Below, piece by piece: positions 10,540-21,182 of a stretch of DNA of 64,000 nucleotides. The translations under genes and the position numbers were made by a program. Under the pieces are notes generated by a model that had not been told where the DNA came from, did not search any database, and saw only the letters and a program-made list of their open reading frames with translations. Position 1 is the first letter of the stretch. Every line of letters starts with the position of its first letter. Source of the DNA: Fragilariopsis cylindrus CCMP1102 (taxonomy: Eukaryota; Bacillariophyta; Bacillariophyceae; Bacillariales; Bacillariaceae). The stretch is from contig FMBT01000350.1 of assembly GCA_900095095.1 (NCBI GenBank), positions 1 to 64,000 of the forward strand, written 5' to 3'.

Positions 10540-11682
10540 TTATTGTGCTGCAGCAAAGAATATTTTTACAGTACTGATAATATTTTCCATAGTTTCATCG
10601 AGTAGACTTGCTGGTAAAAAAAGATCTGTCACCATCCGTTCACGTTTCACTCGTTTGACCTCCTTCATTGTTCTCTTAATTTCACGCTTACTACATCTAC
10701 CCTGTTTTATTAGTAAAAAATGTCGTTCATGAAAACTAAGTAACAATTGATCATGTTCTCTTCTTGGATTATCTCCATCTGTTGTTCGTGATTCTTCGTA
10801 TGATTCTACTGAAACAATTATCTCCTTTCCTTTATCATACTCCCAAGATAGTTGTATCGGTGGTCCATGTGAACAACTTGGATTATCAGAAATTGTTACA
10901 TTATACTGTCGTATTTGCATAGTACCAAAACTAACATTCCGTTTCACCACTGACAATGACGACGGAAACGAATTATGACTAGACGCTGATGGTGGCGTTG
11001 CCGTTGGCGTTGATGGTGATTGATCTGAATTTATGCTCGACTTGTAAATGTTTCCGTAGGAAGAATTTTTTTTGAGTGATGATCGTTTTTTAAAGGTCGG
11101 AAAAGTAGCTGTAGCTGTAGCTGTGGTAGTAGTAGCTGTGGTAGTAGTAGTAGTAGTAGTAGTAGTAGGAGGAGGAGGACCTGTAGATGATGTCGATGCT
11201 GGTCTTGAAATTGCAGCTGCTACCGATTTGCGGGCTGAAAAATAATGGTGTTGTTGATTCAATTGCTGTTGACTTTGACTCAAAGGTGCAAGTAATAACA
11301 CTTGAGAATTATCACTGTTGCTGTTGCTTCCACCACGCGTGTGTTGTTGTGGAAGTAATAGTCTTCCTTCGGCTAAACTATTATTCCCTTTTTGTTTTAA
11401 CGAGGTCAGTCCTTCATTTACACAAATATGAAAGTCCATTGTAGAAATTGGTGAGGCTGTAATAGATTCTTCCATTGCCTCTATACATTTCTTTGCAACA
11501 TCTGTTAAGTTTGTCGGGACCGATAGTGATCGTGGAGGGCTCTGCTGAGGGACTTCCTTGTTATTCCTTGCTCTCGCAATGGTCGACGACAATTGGTAAT
11601 TACGACAATGTAATGCCAAGGATGAATTCATAGTGAATGATGTATCAGCAGTAGTGATTATTGTATAGTGTGCACGGTGCAC
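10540..11682 (-). CDS. Conserved diatom-type protein with VSFGT...DNPSC...GPP motif, unknown function
   Basis: 380 residues in one exon. The first two thirds are low complexity, rich in Ser, Thr, Gln and Ala, with poly-Thr coded by a GTA/GTG repeat. The conserved part is the C-terminal third. It has RNVSFGTMQIRQYNVTISDN followed by a Cys, GPPIQLSWEY, and a very basic helix (KREIKRTMKEVKRVKRERM). I have seen the pattern VSF..V..R.Y....GDNP...GPP..L.W.Y repeatedly in diatom proteins of unknown role; no enzyme motif is present. The initiator could also be Met18 (11631). A nuclear or signalling scaffold role would be a guess. It is convergent with cathepsin copy B. Confidence 0.7.
   Translation of the reverse strand: MHRAHYTIITTADTSFTMNSSLALHCRNYQLSSTIARARNNKEVPQQSPPRSLSVPTNLTDVAKKCIEAMEESITASPISTMDFHICVNEGLTSLKQKGNNSLAEGRLLLPQQHTRGGSNSNSDNSQVLLLAPLSQSQQQLNQQHHYFSARKSVAAAISRPASTSSTGPPPPTTTTTTTTTTATTTTATATATFPTFKKRSSLKKNSSYGNIYKSSINSDQSPSTPTATPPSASSHNSFPSSLSVVKRNVSFGTMQIRQYNVTISDNPSCSHGPPIQLSWEYDKGKEIIVSVESYEESRTTDGDNPRREHDQLLLSFHERHFLLIKQGRCSKREIKRTMKEVKRVKRERMVTDLFLPASLLDETMENIISTVKIFFAAAQ
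11129..11169. repeat. GTA/GTG trinucleotide repeat coding poly-Thr
   Basis: Imperfect GTA-rich run inside the VSFGT-motif gene; on the coding strand it gives a Thr tract. Confidence 0.8.
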
Positions 11683-12440
11683 GGTGTATTGATATTGATT
11701 GCTCTGATGAGATGATGTGTACTGAAAATAATGTATATTGTGGATTCTGATTCTGATTGTCAGTAATCTTACTTGTACGGAATGAAACGAATATCCACAG
11801 GACTCGAATTCTGTCTGTTGTGGATGCCGATGATTGTATGTCTACAGTTGATAGTGGTTTCTTTCTGTCTTCGTTAATGCATACGTCGTCACCCTTATGG
11901 TCTATTTTTGTTCTCTTTATTCTTCACACATCATTCGTCATCATCTCTTTATTCGCATTCACGATTGAAATCCGCGCTAATTCGCACACACACAAAACGG
12001 AAATCCGTTTTCCGTTTCTAATTCGCATCACCACGCGAATTCTTCTTTGTTGTCGTTGTCGTGATAGGATACAAATATGAATTCCTGAAAAAAAATCATA
12101 CGAAAATTTTAAGAAAATCACATCCCCCTCAAATGATCATCTCAGATTTTTTTCCTACAGTAGTTCACATCGCAAATCTTAACTAAAGGCCAGTAACTGC
12201 TAGCACAGTGAAGTCTACGACATCTACCTACAGTCTACCTTACAGTTAGTCTAGAGCTACGAAACAATAACATCACCAATTTTAAATTGAAAAAGTGTGT
12301 AAAACAAAACAATTCTATCAGAAGCTAACATAAAAATAATCAAAAACATGTTCTTCCTTTCGTGGTATCTCTCACCGAAAGGTATCTCTCACCGAAATTA
12401 AAATTGTTGCTAACTTTTAACGTGAATGATCGAAATAGTT
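11683..12440. other. Intergenic, with a 17-bp tandem duplication
   Basis: No convincing gene. The 17-mer ggtatctctcaccgaaa is present twice in tandem at about 12363-12396. The open frames here are short and unlike protein. Confidence 0.5.
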
Positions 12441-13145
12441 TTATAAAGTTACGTTTTCTATTTCTTTTCTATCGATGAATTCTTGGATAATTTTAATAAC
12501 ATCGTCTTCTTCTAATCCTTTTGTGGATTTACCATCTTGAAATAATTGTAATGCCTTCTGTAATAATCCCTTACGATATAATTGACGTAGAATAACTATC
12601 TGATCACTATGAGTTTTATTGACCATAACCGATAACGATGTTCCGCCATGATTAAAACAAGCAAATCCATCATAACTTTCACCATCCTCAGTATCCTTTC
12701 CATCTAAATTACTTTCACTATCACGTCCTTCTGTATTCAAATCACAAAACTTTGACATTAATTCTACTCCAACACGATTCACAGGATCAAATCCATATGA
12801 TGATAAGAATAATCCATATAGTCCAACTGGTGCACTAAAATCGCGTTGATTTGTATCTGTTTCAATACTGTATAATCTCTTAATACCCTTCTTAGGCTTA
12901 CGACAGCAATCTGTTTCTGATGTATTAGTATTATCAGTTTTACTAGTGGTAGTAGTAGTAGTTGCTTCATAATCGGCGTCTAAATCAAGAACAATAGGAT
13001 TTACACCAAATCCATCAGGATAATCAAGTAAATCGATTGGTGGAGAATCATAATAAGGTTGCGAATATCCCTGATCTTCACCTTCTTCTGATAGAAATTG
13101 ATTGTCTCCACTACTACAACCGACTTCACTATCACTATCGTCCAT
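12441..13145 (-). CDS. Acidic hypothetical protein
   Basis: 234 residues in one exon. I do not recognise it. The N-terminus is acidic (MDDSDSEVGCSSGDNQF), then there is a poly-Thr tract from a GTA repeat. A more conserved-looking middle follows (APVGLYGLFLSSYGFDPVNR), with a short helical C-terminus (LYRKGLLQKALQLF...) that could be a leucine-rich amphipathic helix. It has no signal peptide, membrane segment or Cys motif. It lies divergent to NOG2 with about 660 bp between starts. Codon use and length support a real gene, but the function is unknown. Confidence 0.6.
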   Translation of the reverse strand: MDDSDSEVGCSSGDNQFLSEEGEDQGYSQPYYDSPPIDLLDYPDGFGVNPIVLDLDADYEATTTTTTSKTDNTNTSETDCCRKPKKGIKRLYSIETDTNQRDFSAPVGLYGLFLSSYGFDPVNRVGVELMSKFCDLNTEGRDSESNLDGKDTEDGESYDGFACFNHGGTSLSVMVNKTHSDQIVILRQLYRKGLLQKALQLFQDGKSTKGLEEDDVIKIIQEFIDRKEIENVTL

Positions 13146-13804
13146 CTTGTTGTTTTTCTACCTTTTTTTTGTCTGAGCTTTTAGTAGGAGGTATGTTTGC
13201 GGCGCGGAGGAGGAGGAGCAGTCAAGATAGTACGCTTCTGCTTTGCTGCTGGTCGTCGTCGTTCGAATGAATCGAATAGTTGTATTGTATAAGCAGGTTA
13301 CGATTTTCGAAATGTTATCTTCTCCTGCCGATGATACCGTATTAATAAAATAAGATACGGTAATAGTGATGATCGAATGAACGAATGAACGAAGAATCGA
13401 ATCAATCGAGAAACGGATTTTGTAGGGCGCGCATTTTTTTATCACGTCTGTTCCCAACCGTACTTTTTTCTACAGTCCATTCATTCGATCTTTCGAGAAC
13501 TCAAAAATCGCCAATCCCACTTTTGTACGACGAGAAAAAAATATATCCCTTTTCTTTCTTTACAACAATTGTTGAGCTTGTACGGCGTAACTATTACAAC
13601 AACCTGCTTCCATTGATGAAACAGAAAGTCTTATATTGCCACGCATACTATTAATCTAGACTAGAAGTTATCTTGTCCAGCCTCGTCTTGCGTTTGAAAT
13701 CATACTTATCATCTAACTACTAATTAAGAAGCGCTACCGATAACTTTTTTCTATAATATCGACGTCAGTCAAACACACAATAATAAACAACAGCAACTTT
13801 AATC
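13146..13804. promoter_or_regulatory. Divergent promoter region of acidic protein and NOG2
   Basis: About 660 bp between two start codons. Several overlapping AT-rich open frames occur but none resembles a protein. No specific regulatory motif was identified. Confidence 0.4.
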
Positions 13805-15649
13805 ATGGCGCCTAAATACCAAAACAAAACGAAAAGGAGAGAAAATGCCATTCCCCGTACGGGAGCGTCATCCAAGATTGGTAAGGGTCGTGATAATGCC
13901 AAGGGTGGACATAGATCAGCCGAAACTATTAAACGATTGAATTTATATAAATCGAGAGCGATCCGTAACAAAAAGGGTACGATAATAGGTGGAGACTTTA
14001 TGATGGGTGACAGAGCTGGTGATCGTGATATTACTGGTGAAACTGGACGGATCGCACCCGACAGACGTTGGTTTGGTAATACGCGTGTCGTTGACCCGAA
14101 GCAGTTAGATACATTCCGACAAGAAATGACAGAAAAGGTTGCTGATCCATATTCTGTCGTCTTAAAGCGAAAGAAATTACCCATGGGACTTTTGAGAGAG
14201 GCGGCAGAACGAGAGGCACCACCTAGTCAGGCTTTATTGGGACAGGAACCTTTCAGTCAAGTCTTCGGTAGTAAGTCAAGACGGAAAAAAGTCAAGTTAG
14301 ATCAACTCATGTTGGCAAGGTCTGATGTAGATCCTAATAAGGACGAAGATGAAGATGGTGCACCGATTAAGAAGGGTGGACGAGCAGAAGTTGTCCAAAA
14401 CTATGTTGAAGCCTCCGTCAATGAAGATGGGGAAGAATTTAATCCCTACTCTAAATTACTCAATGTAGCACAAACTAGTCACGAAACTTATACTAGTCGG
14501 AACACTCGTGAGGGTATCGTTCCTTGGGGACGAGATACGGATATTACACAAACGGAAGGTGAAAACGTCGACTGGAGACATGAAAAGAAGGCTGATTTAT
14601 TTAATAAGGGTCAATCTAAACGTATTTGGGGTGAATTCTTTAAAGTTGTCGACTGTTCAGATGTTGTCTTGCATATTATCGATGCACGGAACGTCCCAGG
14701 TACTCGTTGTAATATGATCGAAAGACATATTCGTGATAATGCATCACACAAACACTTGGTCTTCGTCCTTAATAAGATCGATTTGGTGCCAAATTGGGTT
14801 GCGAAACGTTGGATGGGAGAGTTGGCAAAGGATCGTCCAACTATTGCCTTTCATGCGTCCATGACGCATGCCTTTGGAAAAGGTGCACTAATTAGTCTAC
14901 TTCGACAGTTTGGAAAGTTACATGGAGACAAAAAGCAAATTAGTGTTGGTGTTATTGGTTATCCAAATGTTGGTAAAAGTAGTGTCATCAATACACTCAT
15001 CTCGCAGAAGAGTTGTAAAGTCGCACCTATTCCAGGAGAAACGAAAATTTGGCAATACATTACCTTGTTTAAACGTATTTCTCTCATCGATTGTCCGGGT
15101 GTAGTTGTCGATACGGCCGGGGATACGGAAACTGAATCTGTCTTAAAGGGTGTAGTTCGAGCCGAGAGACTAGAAACCCCCGAAGATTTTATCCAACCTA
15201 TTGTGGACATGGTAAAGCGTGAGCATATTGCAGGACAGTATAAGTTTACTAAGGAAGAAAGTAACAAATGGACAACACCAACGGAACTATTAGAAACGAT
15301 CGCAACCAAAGCAGGTAGACTGCTAAAGGGTGGAGAACCCTGTCTCCGTAGTGCTTCGATCACCATGATCAACGACTTCCAGAGAGGTAGATTGCCTCAT
15401 TTTGTAGCTCCTCCTGAGCTGAAGGAAGATGATGTAGAAGAAAATCAAGGCAACATGGGAGGATCCACAGCCGTGATCGAGGGTGTCAAACCTGAGGCAC
15501 AAGAACTTGACAAGATCGGAGAGGAGAACACGAAGAGTGACGGAACGGTGGACGGTGAAAGTGACCAAAAAGAAGGAAAAGAGACTGGAAGTAGCGGAGT
15601 GGTAGCAGATGAACCCGTTGCTATTGCCGAAGGAGAATGGGATGATTAG
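13805..15649 (+). CDS. GNL2: Nucleolar GTP-binding protein 2 (NOG2/GNL2), 60S ribosome assembly
   Basis: 614 residues, one exon. This is a circularly permuted GTPase of the YlqF/YawG group. The order is G4 NKIDLVP (near residue 322), then G1 GYPNVGKSS (near 385), then G3 DCPGVV (near 429). The basic N-terminus and the DARNVPGTRC motif before the GTPase match the NGP1 N-terminal region. In yeast and animals this protein joins nuclear pre-60S particles and must hydrolyse GTP before export. The C-terminus is an acidic tail (GESDQKEGKETGSS), shorter than the animal version. It is intact with no frame break. The start is set by the conserved basic N-terminus right after the ATG. Confidence 0.95.
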   Translation: MAPKYQNKTKRRENAIPRTGASSKIGKGRDNAKGGHRSAETIKRLNLYKSRAIRNKKGTIIGGDFMMGDRAGDRDITGETGRIAPDRRWFGNTRVVDPKQLDTFRQEMTEKVADPYSVVLKRKKLPMGLLREAAEREAPPSQALLGQEPFSQVFGSKSRRKKVKLDQLMLARSDVDPNKDEDEDGAPIKKGGRAEVVQNYVEASVNEDGEEFNPYSKLLNVAQTSHETYTSRNTREGIVPWGRDTDITQTEGENVDWRHEKKADLFNKGQSKRIWGEFFKVVDCSDVVLHIIDARNVPGTRCNMIERHIRDNASHKHLVFVLNKIDLVPNWVAKRWMGELAKDRPTIAFHASMTHAFGKGALISLLRQFGKLHGDKKQISVGVIGYPNVGKSSVINTLISQKSCKVAPIPGETKIWQYITLFKRISLIDCPGVVVDTAGDTETESVLKGVVRAERLETPEDFIQPIVDMVKREHIAGQYKFTKEESNKWTTPTELLETIATKAGRLLKGGEPCLRSASITMINDFQRGRLPHFVAPPELKEDDVEENQGNMGGSTAVIEGVKPEAQELDKIGEENTKSDGTVDGESDQKEGKETGSSGVVADEPVAIAEGEWDD

Positions 15650-16196
15650 TATGAATATCTATCGCGCTGATTTAAAGATTAAGACAGAATAAACCGCACA
15701 ATTGTACCAGTATTTATATTTTCATACCTTCTTTTCAATTATTATTTGTCCATTCGTACTAGTCGTAGTCCCCAAACTGCGAGTATGCCGGCACTTTTTC
15801 GGGTTTTCGTGGACCCCGGTCTGTTCTACCGCATTTTTGATTATGTTCAAGGAAAATTCGATGGACGTACTTAGACCATTTTTTGAGTATGGTATTGTTC
15901 ATTATTGATTACTGTTCATGTGCAATAGTGAATCAGTTATAAAAAGAGCGCAATATCACGAGCAACCATAGTCGAGGTGCAGTTTTTCCCAGAATGAGAA
16001 TATTCTCAGAGACATGCACTATGGAGGTATTTGAGCAAGTCGTCCTTTACCGTGGAGTTGAACGTCAATATTTTGTTTGCTTCGATTTTTGGCGGATTCT
16101 TGTCATTTAAAAAGTTTATATTTCGGGAAAGCAAATGTTCATAATCCAATTTGCAAGGTAAATGTTGGCTTTTGTTTTGGTTTTTGTTTTGGAGTG
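15650..16196. other. Intergenic, no gene seen
   Basis: It contains the 3' flank of NOG2 and the upstream region of the CXC gene. Two short open frames lack protein-like composition. Confidence 0.45.
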
Positions 16197-17689
16197 ATGG
16201 AGAGCGTTTCTTCACCCAGTAGCCTATCAGGCTCAGCTCCTACCGGTAAAACACCAGCACCGAATTCTTCTAGGAATCAGCACGCTGCGAGAAAGAATAG
16301 ACATGTCATGGAGGCGTTAGAAAGAGGTAGATTGTTACGACTATCAGAAGGCAAGTCATCATCACGACCAATAGACGAGAGGAGAGACGACTCTTTTGGT
16401 GCAGCAAATAATGTCATGGGCAGAACTATGCATCCCCCATCAATTCAGATACTGTATTTCCAAACACCATTAATCGACACAATGATCATCAATATCTCAC
16501 TAGTCCCTATCATTTCCCTATGGTCTCGAGCGGACACCCCTCACAATGGTATCAAGCACCACATCCAAACCGGTGGCAGTCTCGCGGAAATCATGCAGTT
16601 AATCAGAGTGGACTTCTTCCCTGGAATGCGTCTAGAGCAACTCGTGGGTCGGCTGAATACGTACATCATCCTGTTTCCATTCCTCCGACGAATTCCGTAT
16701 ATGGAAATTACCCGAGGAGAGATTTCTCTACTCAAGCAAACCCTTACCCCTCAAGAGAAATACAGATCGATTTTCTCACCATAAATCAAGTGTTATAGTT
16801 CCAAAAAATATCACAATTCCAAAAGAGTTATCTCCCTCCAGCACTACTGGATCTTCTGCAGAAGCAAGTCTCAACAAGCGCACAAGCAGTGATGTATCCA
16901 ATCAATCCGAATCACCCCTAACAAAAAGGGCGAGAGGAAAAATGGGTGAAAGTCCCTCGAATATGCTTGACTTACTATGCTCTGCATCTTTACAGCTTGG
17001 AGCCCAGCAAGAAAACCCAACTGGCTGCAGTTGTCCAAAGTCTCGATGCATTGCCTTGTATTGCGATTGTTTCAAGGCGGGAGGACGTTGCGATCCTTTG
17101 AAATGCACTTGCCTGAATTGTAAGAACACTGTGGGGCAGAGTGGGCCTGGCGGCGCTCGTACGCGGGTAAGTAGTAATAGTATGACGCCAACTTGTGCTT
17201 TAGGTTCTTTTCTAATGTAACGATTATACTTACTTTACTCTACTGCATTCTTAAAAAAAATAAAAACGGAAATAGGCAATCAATGGGATCCTTGCAAGAA
17301 ATCCCAGAGCTTTTGAGAATGCTGGGAATCCTGGTGCAAAAAATAAAACGCCTCACGGAGATCAAGCGTGCAACTGCCATCGTTCGAGATGTCTGAAGTT
17401 ATACTGCACTTGTTTCCAGCAATCAAAAGTTTGCGATCCTACAATTTGTACGTGTGTAGGATGTTTAAATATTAAAGAAGATGTGAGCGGTATGAGACAG
17501 CTTGCAATCGAAGTGACGCTAGAAAAACGCCCTGACGCTTTTAAAAAAAAAAGCAAAACAAAGATACTTGGAGCTGGTTGTGCATGCAAAAACAATCAAT
17601 GCGTCAGAAAATATTGCGAATGTTTCCGTACTGAACTGAAATGTACCAGGAAGTGCTCCTGCAAAGATTGTAAAAACGGCAACAACTAG
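16197..17689 (+). CDS. Tesmin/TSO1-like CXC (CRC) domain protein with three CXC modules
   Basis: The gene has two exons, 16197-17166 and 17276-17689, with phase-0 GT-AG junctions. The N-terminal half is Ser/Pro/Asn-rich and unstructured. Three cysteine modules follow: GCSCPKSRCIALYCDCFKAG, CNCHRSRCLKLYCTCF, and GCACKNNQCVRKYCECFRTE. The first linker contains the family motif RNPRAF, and the second has a related RPDAF. CXC modules bind zinc and TTYGAA-like promoter DNA in animal LIN54 and plant TSO1, so this is probably a nuclear transcription regulator of cell-cycle genes. Two modules are usual. The first exon crosses three frames; adding one C to the C-run at 16434-16438 and one A to the A-run at 16758-16760 gives one smooth protein, which points to homopolymer errors. 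Confidence 0.85.
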
Positions 17690-17801
17690 AGCGTTGACGA
17701 AAAGGACAAGTCATCTATACGGAATGATATGATGTGCATACATAAGTCATCTATATTAAATCTAAATCCTGAAGTATATCTATAATTATTTCTGATTTCT
17801 G

Positions 17802-20800
17802 TTACAAAGGTATATCGTAGCCCGTTTTGTGATCTTTATTTTCGTCGAGTTTTGTAGGTAGGGGGTGCGAGTAATTTACTCTCCTCCGTCTACCAGTAAC
17901 GCAAAGAAAGGATCCAAAAACACATGTCTTCGTACCAACATCATTACTTTTATCGCTAGAGTCGTATCCAGTTTTCAAGATCTCAAATGTAACATATTTT
18001 GGGGCATCTTTTACAAGCAAATACGCCTCTTTTGCATTTGGATTACGGCGAAAGTCTACCTTATTGATCGATAGTATAGTGTCCCCTGGAACTAAAGGTG
18101 CATTACGAAGGAGGCCCGAGGAACTCAGTTTCGTTACTACCAATTTTTCATCCAACGTCGCAAGGTTAATACCAACCTTTTGTCCCTTTCCCCTTGTCAC
18201 GGTGATCCATATCTTTTGGAGCTTGATTTTCATTGAATGCTGTCCATGTCTATTACTGTTTTCTTGTCCCTTAAAGCTCCTTTCCGTCGAATGAGCTTCC
18301 CGTCCCCTTTGCTGATCATTCGTGATGGAGCTATTTATTGACAAAGACTTTCCGTTTACTTCGGCTTCCTCTAAAAGAGGCATAGCGACCTGACCTGATC
18401 TACCTATCAATTCACTGGAATTTCTAACAGAAGCAAGATCTTTAGTCTTTACTGGTACCTCCTCCTTCTGTTCGCATAAGTCCACTGGCACAGTAGGTAA
18501 ATATCTTGATATTTTTTGGTACTCAATGCATACTTCTCCCTGTGAGATTTTTAGCAGGGAAGCTGCCCTCTCTATGTCAGGGTTCTTTCTGAAATCCACA
18601 CCATTGATTGCCGATATAGCGTCCCCAACTTTAAGATGCGTAGTGCTAACCAAGCTGTGCGGTGTTATCTTTGCGACCGTAAGGAGCCTACCCCATTCGG
18701 TATTGGCTTCGCGTATTTCAAAACCAACATCTTCAGTAGAAGAAGCATCCTTGACAATTCTGATACTACTTGATGAATTGTAGCCATAAAGTGAAGCCCC
18801 ATACGACACTTCGTCAAATTCTAATTGATCAGTCCTGCTCGAAGGATGAAAAATAGTTGTATTTTTTACTGATTGAGGGCTGTTTCCAACTTCTCCGTAG
18901 CGAACTTTAATTTTTTCTTTGAAATTCGAATCATTACATGTAGCTTCATCTTCAGAAGAAGTTATTGTAGTTGTTCTACTCTTCGTTGTTCCGACTGTAC
19001 CACCTGTTCCTGTGCTCGATGTAGTACTGGTGCTTTTTCGATCATTAATAATCATTTCATCTTTTTGAATGACTGGTTCCCTTCTTCCTTCAAGCAGAAA
19101 ATCGTTCAGACTTTCTTGTCCTTTCTTTGCCACAATTGTGATGCGATTCCCCGATTTTCCCAAAGCTGCATATGCATTACTGACAACATCTGCATTTTCG
19201 TGAAGACTAATGTTGTTGATTGACATGATGATATCTCCTATTCGAAGAGGCGTTTTTGCAAACGGACTTGAGGGAATAATATCTGAAACGAAAAGAACTC
19301 GACCATTTGAGGTTTCCTTCATATCCATACGAAACCCCGGCTCGTCTGAATGATACATTCTTCTCACATTAACAACAATTGCTCCGGACAATTTCCAGCT
19401 CTCGTTGATCAGAATAGAGACCGGCTCTGCAATTTCTGAACTTTCAGAAATGAGTAATCCGTCTCCGATCATTTCTTCTCTTCTTGACAATTTGTTGACT
19501 GTTGCTTCCGAGCTCTCGTTGCCCTCTCTACTAGTATCTAAATTATCGTTGGTCGTTTCCGTTCCTTCAATCGAAGTTGAAGTAGGACTCATATTGCGTT
19601 TGAAAGAGTTTGGTTGGACTTCGTCACACACGAATGATGAAATGTCTTTCGTCATGCTTGAAATAGACGTTTCCGTAACAGATTGATAATCGTCCATTTC
19701 GACCTTTTTCTGTACCACAATTGTAACCCTATTGGTTGCTGCAGTTACAATGTCTAAAGGATCAAACAAGAAGAAGCAGATTGAGTTCAAGTAATTCACA
19801 CGCGAAGTATACTATATAACACCTACTCTAATCTGTCATCGATGTAATGATTCGAGGCATAAATACTTACCTGATGCTCTCTGTGGTGACGGGTCTTCCA
19901 CCATGCTTTCATTGTTGATAGAGATCACAATATCGCCCACTTCGATTCCATTATCTGCAAACTTTCCATTTGGTGCGATCATTGAAATAAAAAGTCGATT
20001 CCCAAAGTCAAAATTTTCAAGTCCTACATAGATCCCAATTTTATCACTTTGAGAATTCTTGTATACCGTCAACGAGTGTATGTGTGGGGAATAATCGCAA
20101 TGATCTTCGTCAAGATATGATATGCTATTGCTGATATCAGGTGAAGAATTGTGATTAACATTTTTGTCCTGGAGCTGACCCAGAATATCGTCGAGATGGG
20201 TCTTTTCGTATGACGTTGTCACGTCTTGAAAGATACTCGATTCTTCCCCAGAGTTTCTATTTGAAATTTTTTGCTCAACGGCGTGAAAACGTGTGAAGTT
20301 TCTTTCATCGTCACTAATATCGCCCACCGCAGACTCTACCGGCTCTGAGAAGGCCACATGTTTGACAGTATTACCGATATTCGATTGAGCACGTGCCGGT
20401 CGAGGTGGGATGAAAGGGTTCGTTGTTAAAAACATCTTAGTTTGTGATTGATCCGAGGGTTGAAAAGAACGTGGGGATGACCCTCTGGCATACATGGAAG
20501 GAAGCTGTTTCTTCTCTTGATGTTGAATATTCTGGAAAGAACGATAACTCCCGTCACTAGCAGTATCAAAAGAAGGTTGAAAGGAACGTGGGGGTGTCCC
20601 TCCTGCATACACAGAAGGAAGCTGTTTCTTCTCTTGATGTTGAATATTCTGGAAAGAACGATAACTCCCTTCACTAGCAGTATCAAAAGAAGGATTCGTC
20701 GTCAATAATTGGGTTTGTGCAAGACGTTGCCGCCGCAATCGGTTAGCTGCTGCACCATCAGAAAGATTATTGTGATCGCTGGATGACGAGTTACTACTTT

Positions 20801-21182
20801 CATAGGAATTGGCTTGTTTCAGCGAGGGGATGTCGCTATAGAGACTGTGGTTTAGCCCGCCGTTATCGTCTATTTCTTCTTGTTTTCTTATCCAGGTCCC
20901 ATCTTCTTGAATTAGAAGATTGCGAACAGTAGTAGAGCCATCGGGATTGACCATCTCTGATACTTTATATTTGTTCGTTTTGACTTTTGTAACCTCGGAA
21001 TAGTGATCCGTCTGGAGACTTATGGCGCTATCGTTGGCATCAAGGGAGTAGTTTTCGACCGTGGCATCTTCGTCGCATATACTTAAAAATCGGTTGACAA
21101 ATTGAGCTTTACTTGAGGATTGAAGCTTTGTTGTTGACATAGCGTAAAATATGTTGGTCCGAAGGGCGACGCTGGCTAGCAA
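17802..21182 (-). CDS. Large protein with four PDZ domains
   Basis: Two exons, 19871-21182 and 17802-19753, give 1087 residues; the intron splits the first PDZ in phase 1. The N-terminal third is Ser/Gln-rich and contains a 39-residue unit repeated twice (TASEGSYRSFQNIQ...). The PDZ domains lie near residues 375-465, 560-650, 770-860 and 945-1030. Each shows the VGDIVISIN / IGDIIMSIN / VGDAISAIN / PGDTILSIN core followed by a Val/Ile-rich strand. There is no signal peptide, transmembrane segment or catalytic domain, so an intracellular scaffold is likely; partners are unknown. The next minus-strand gene also has PDZ domains, which suggests local expansion. Met15 (MSTTKLQ) is an alternative start. 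Confidence 0.85.
20521..20697. repeat. 117-bp in-frame tandem duplication in the four-PDZ gene
   Basis: Copies are offset by exactly 117 bp (20521 and 20638) and nearly identical over about 57 bp and beyond. They code two 39-residue units, so the duplication is recent and keeps the frame. Confidence 0.85.
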
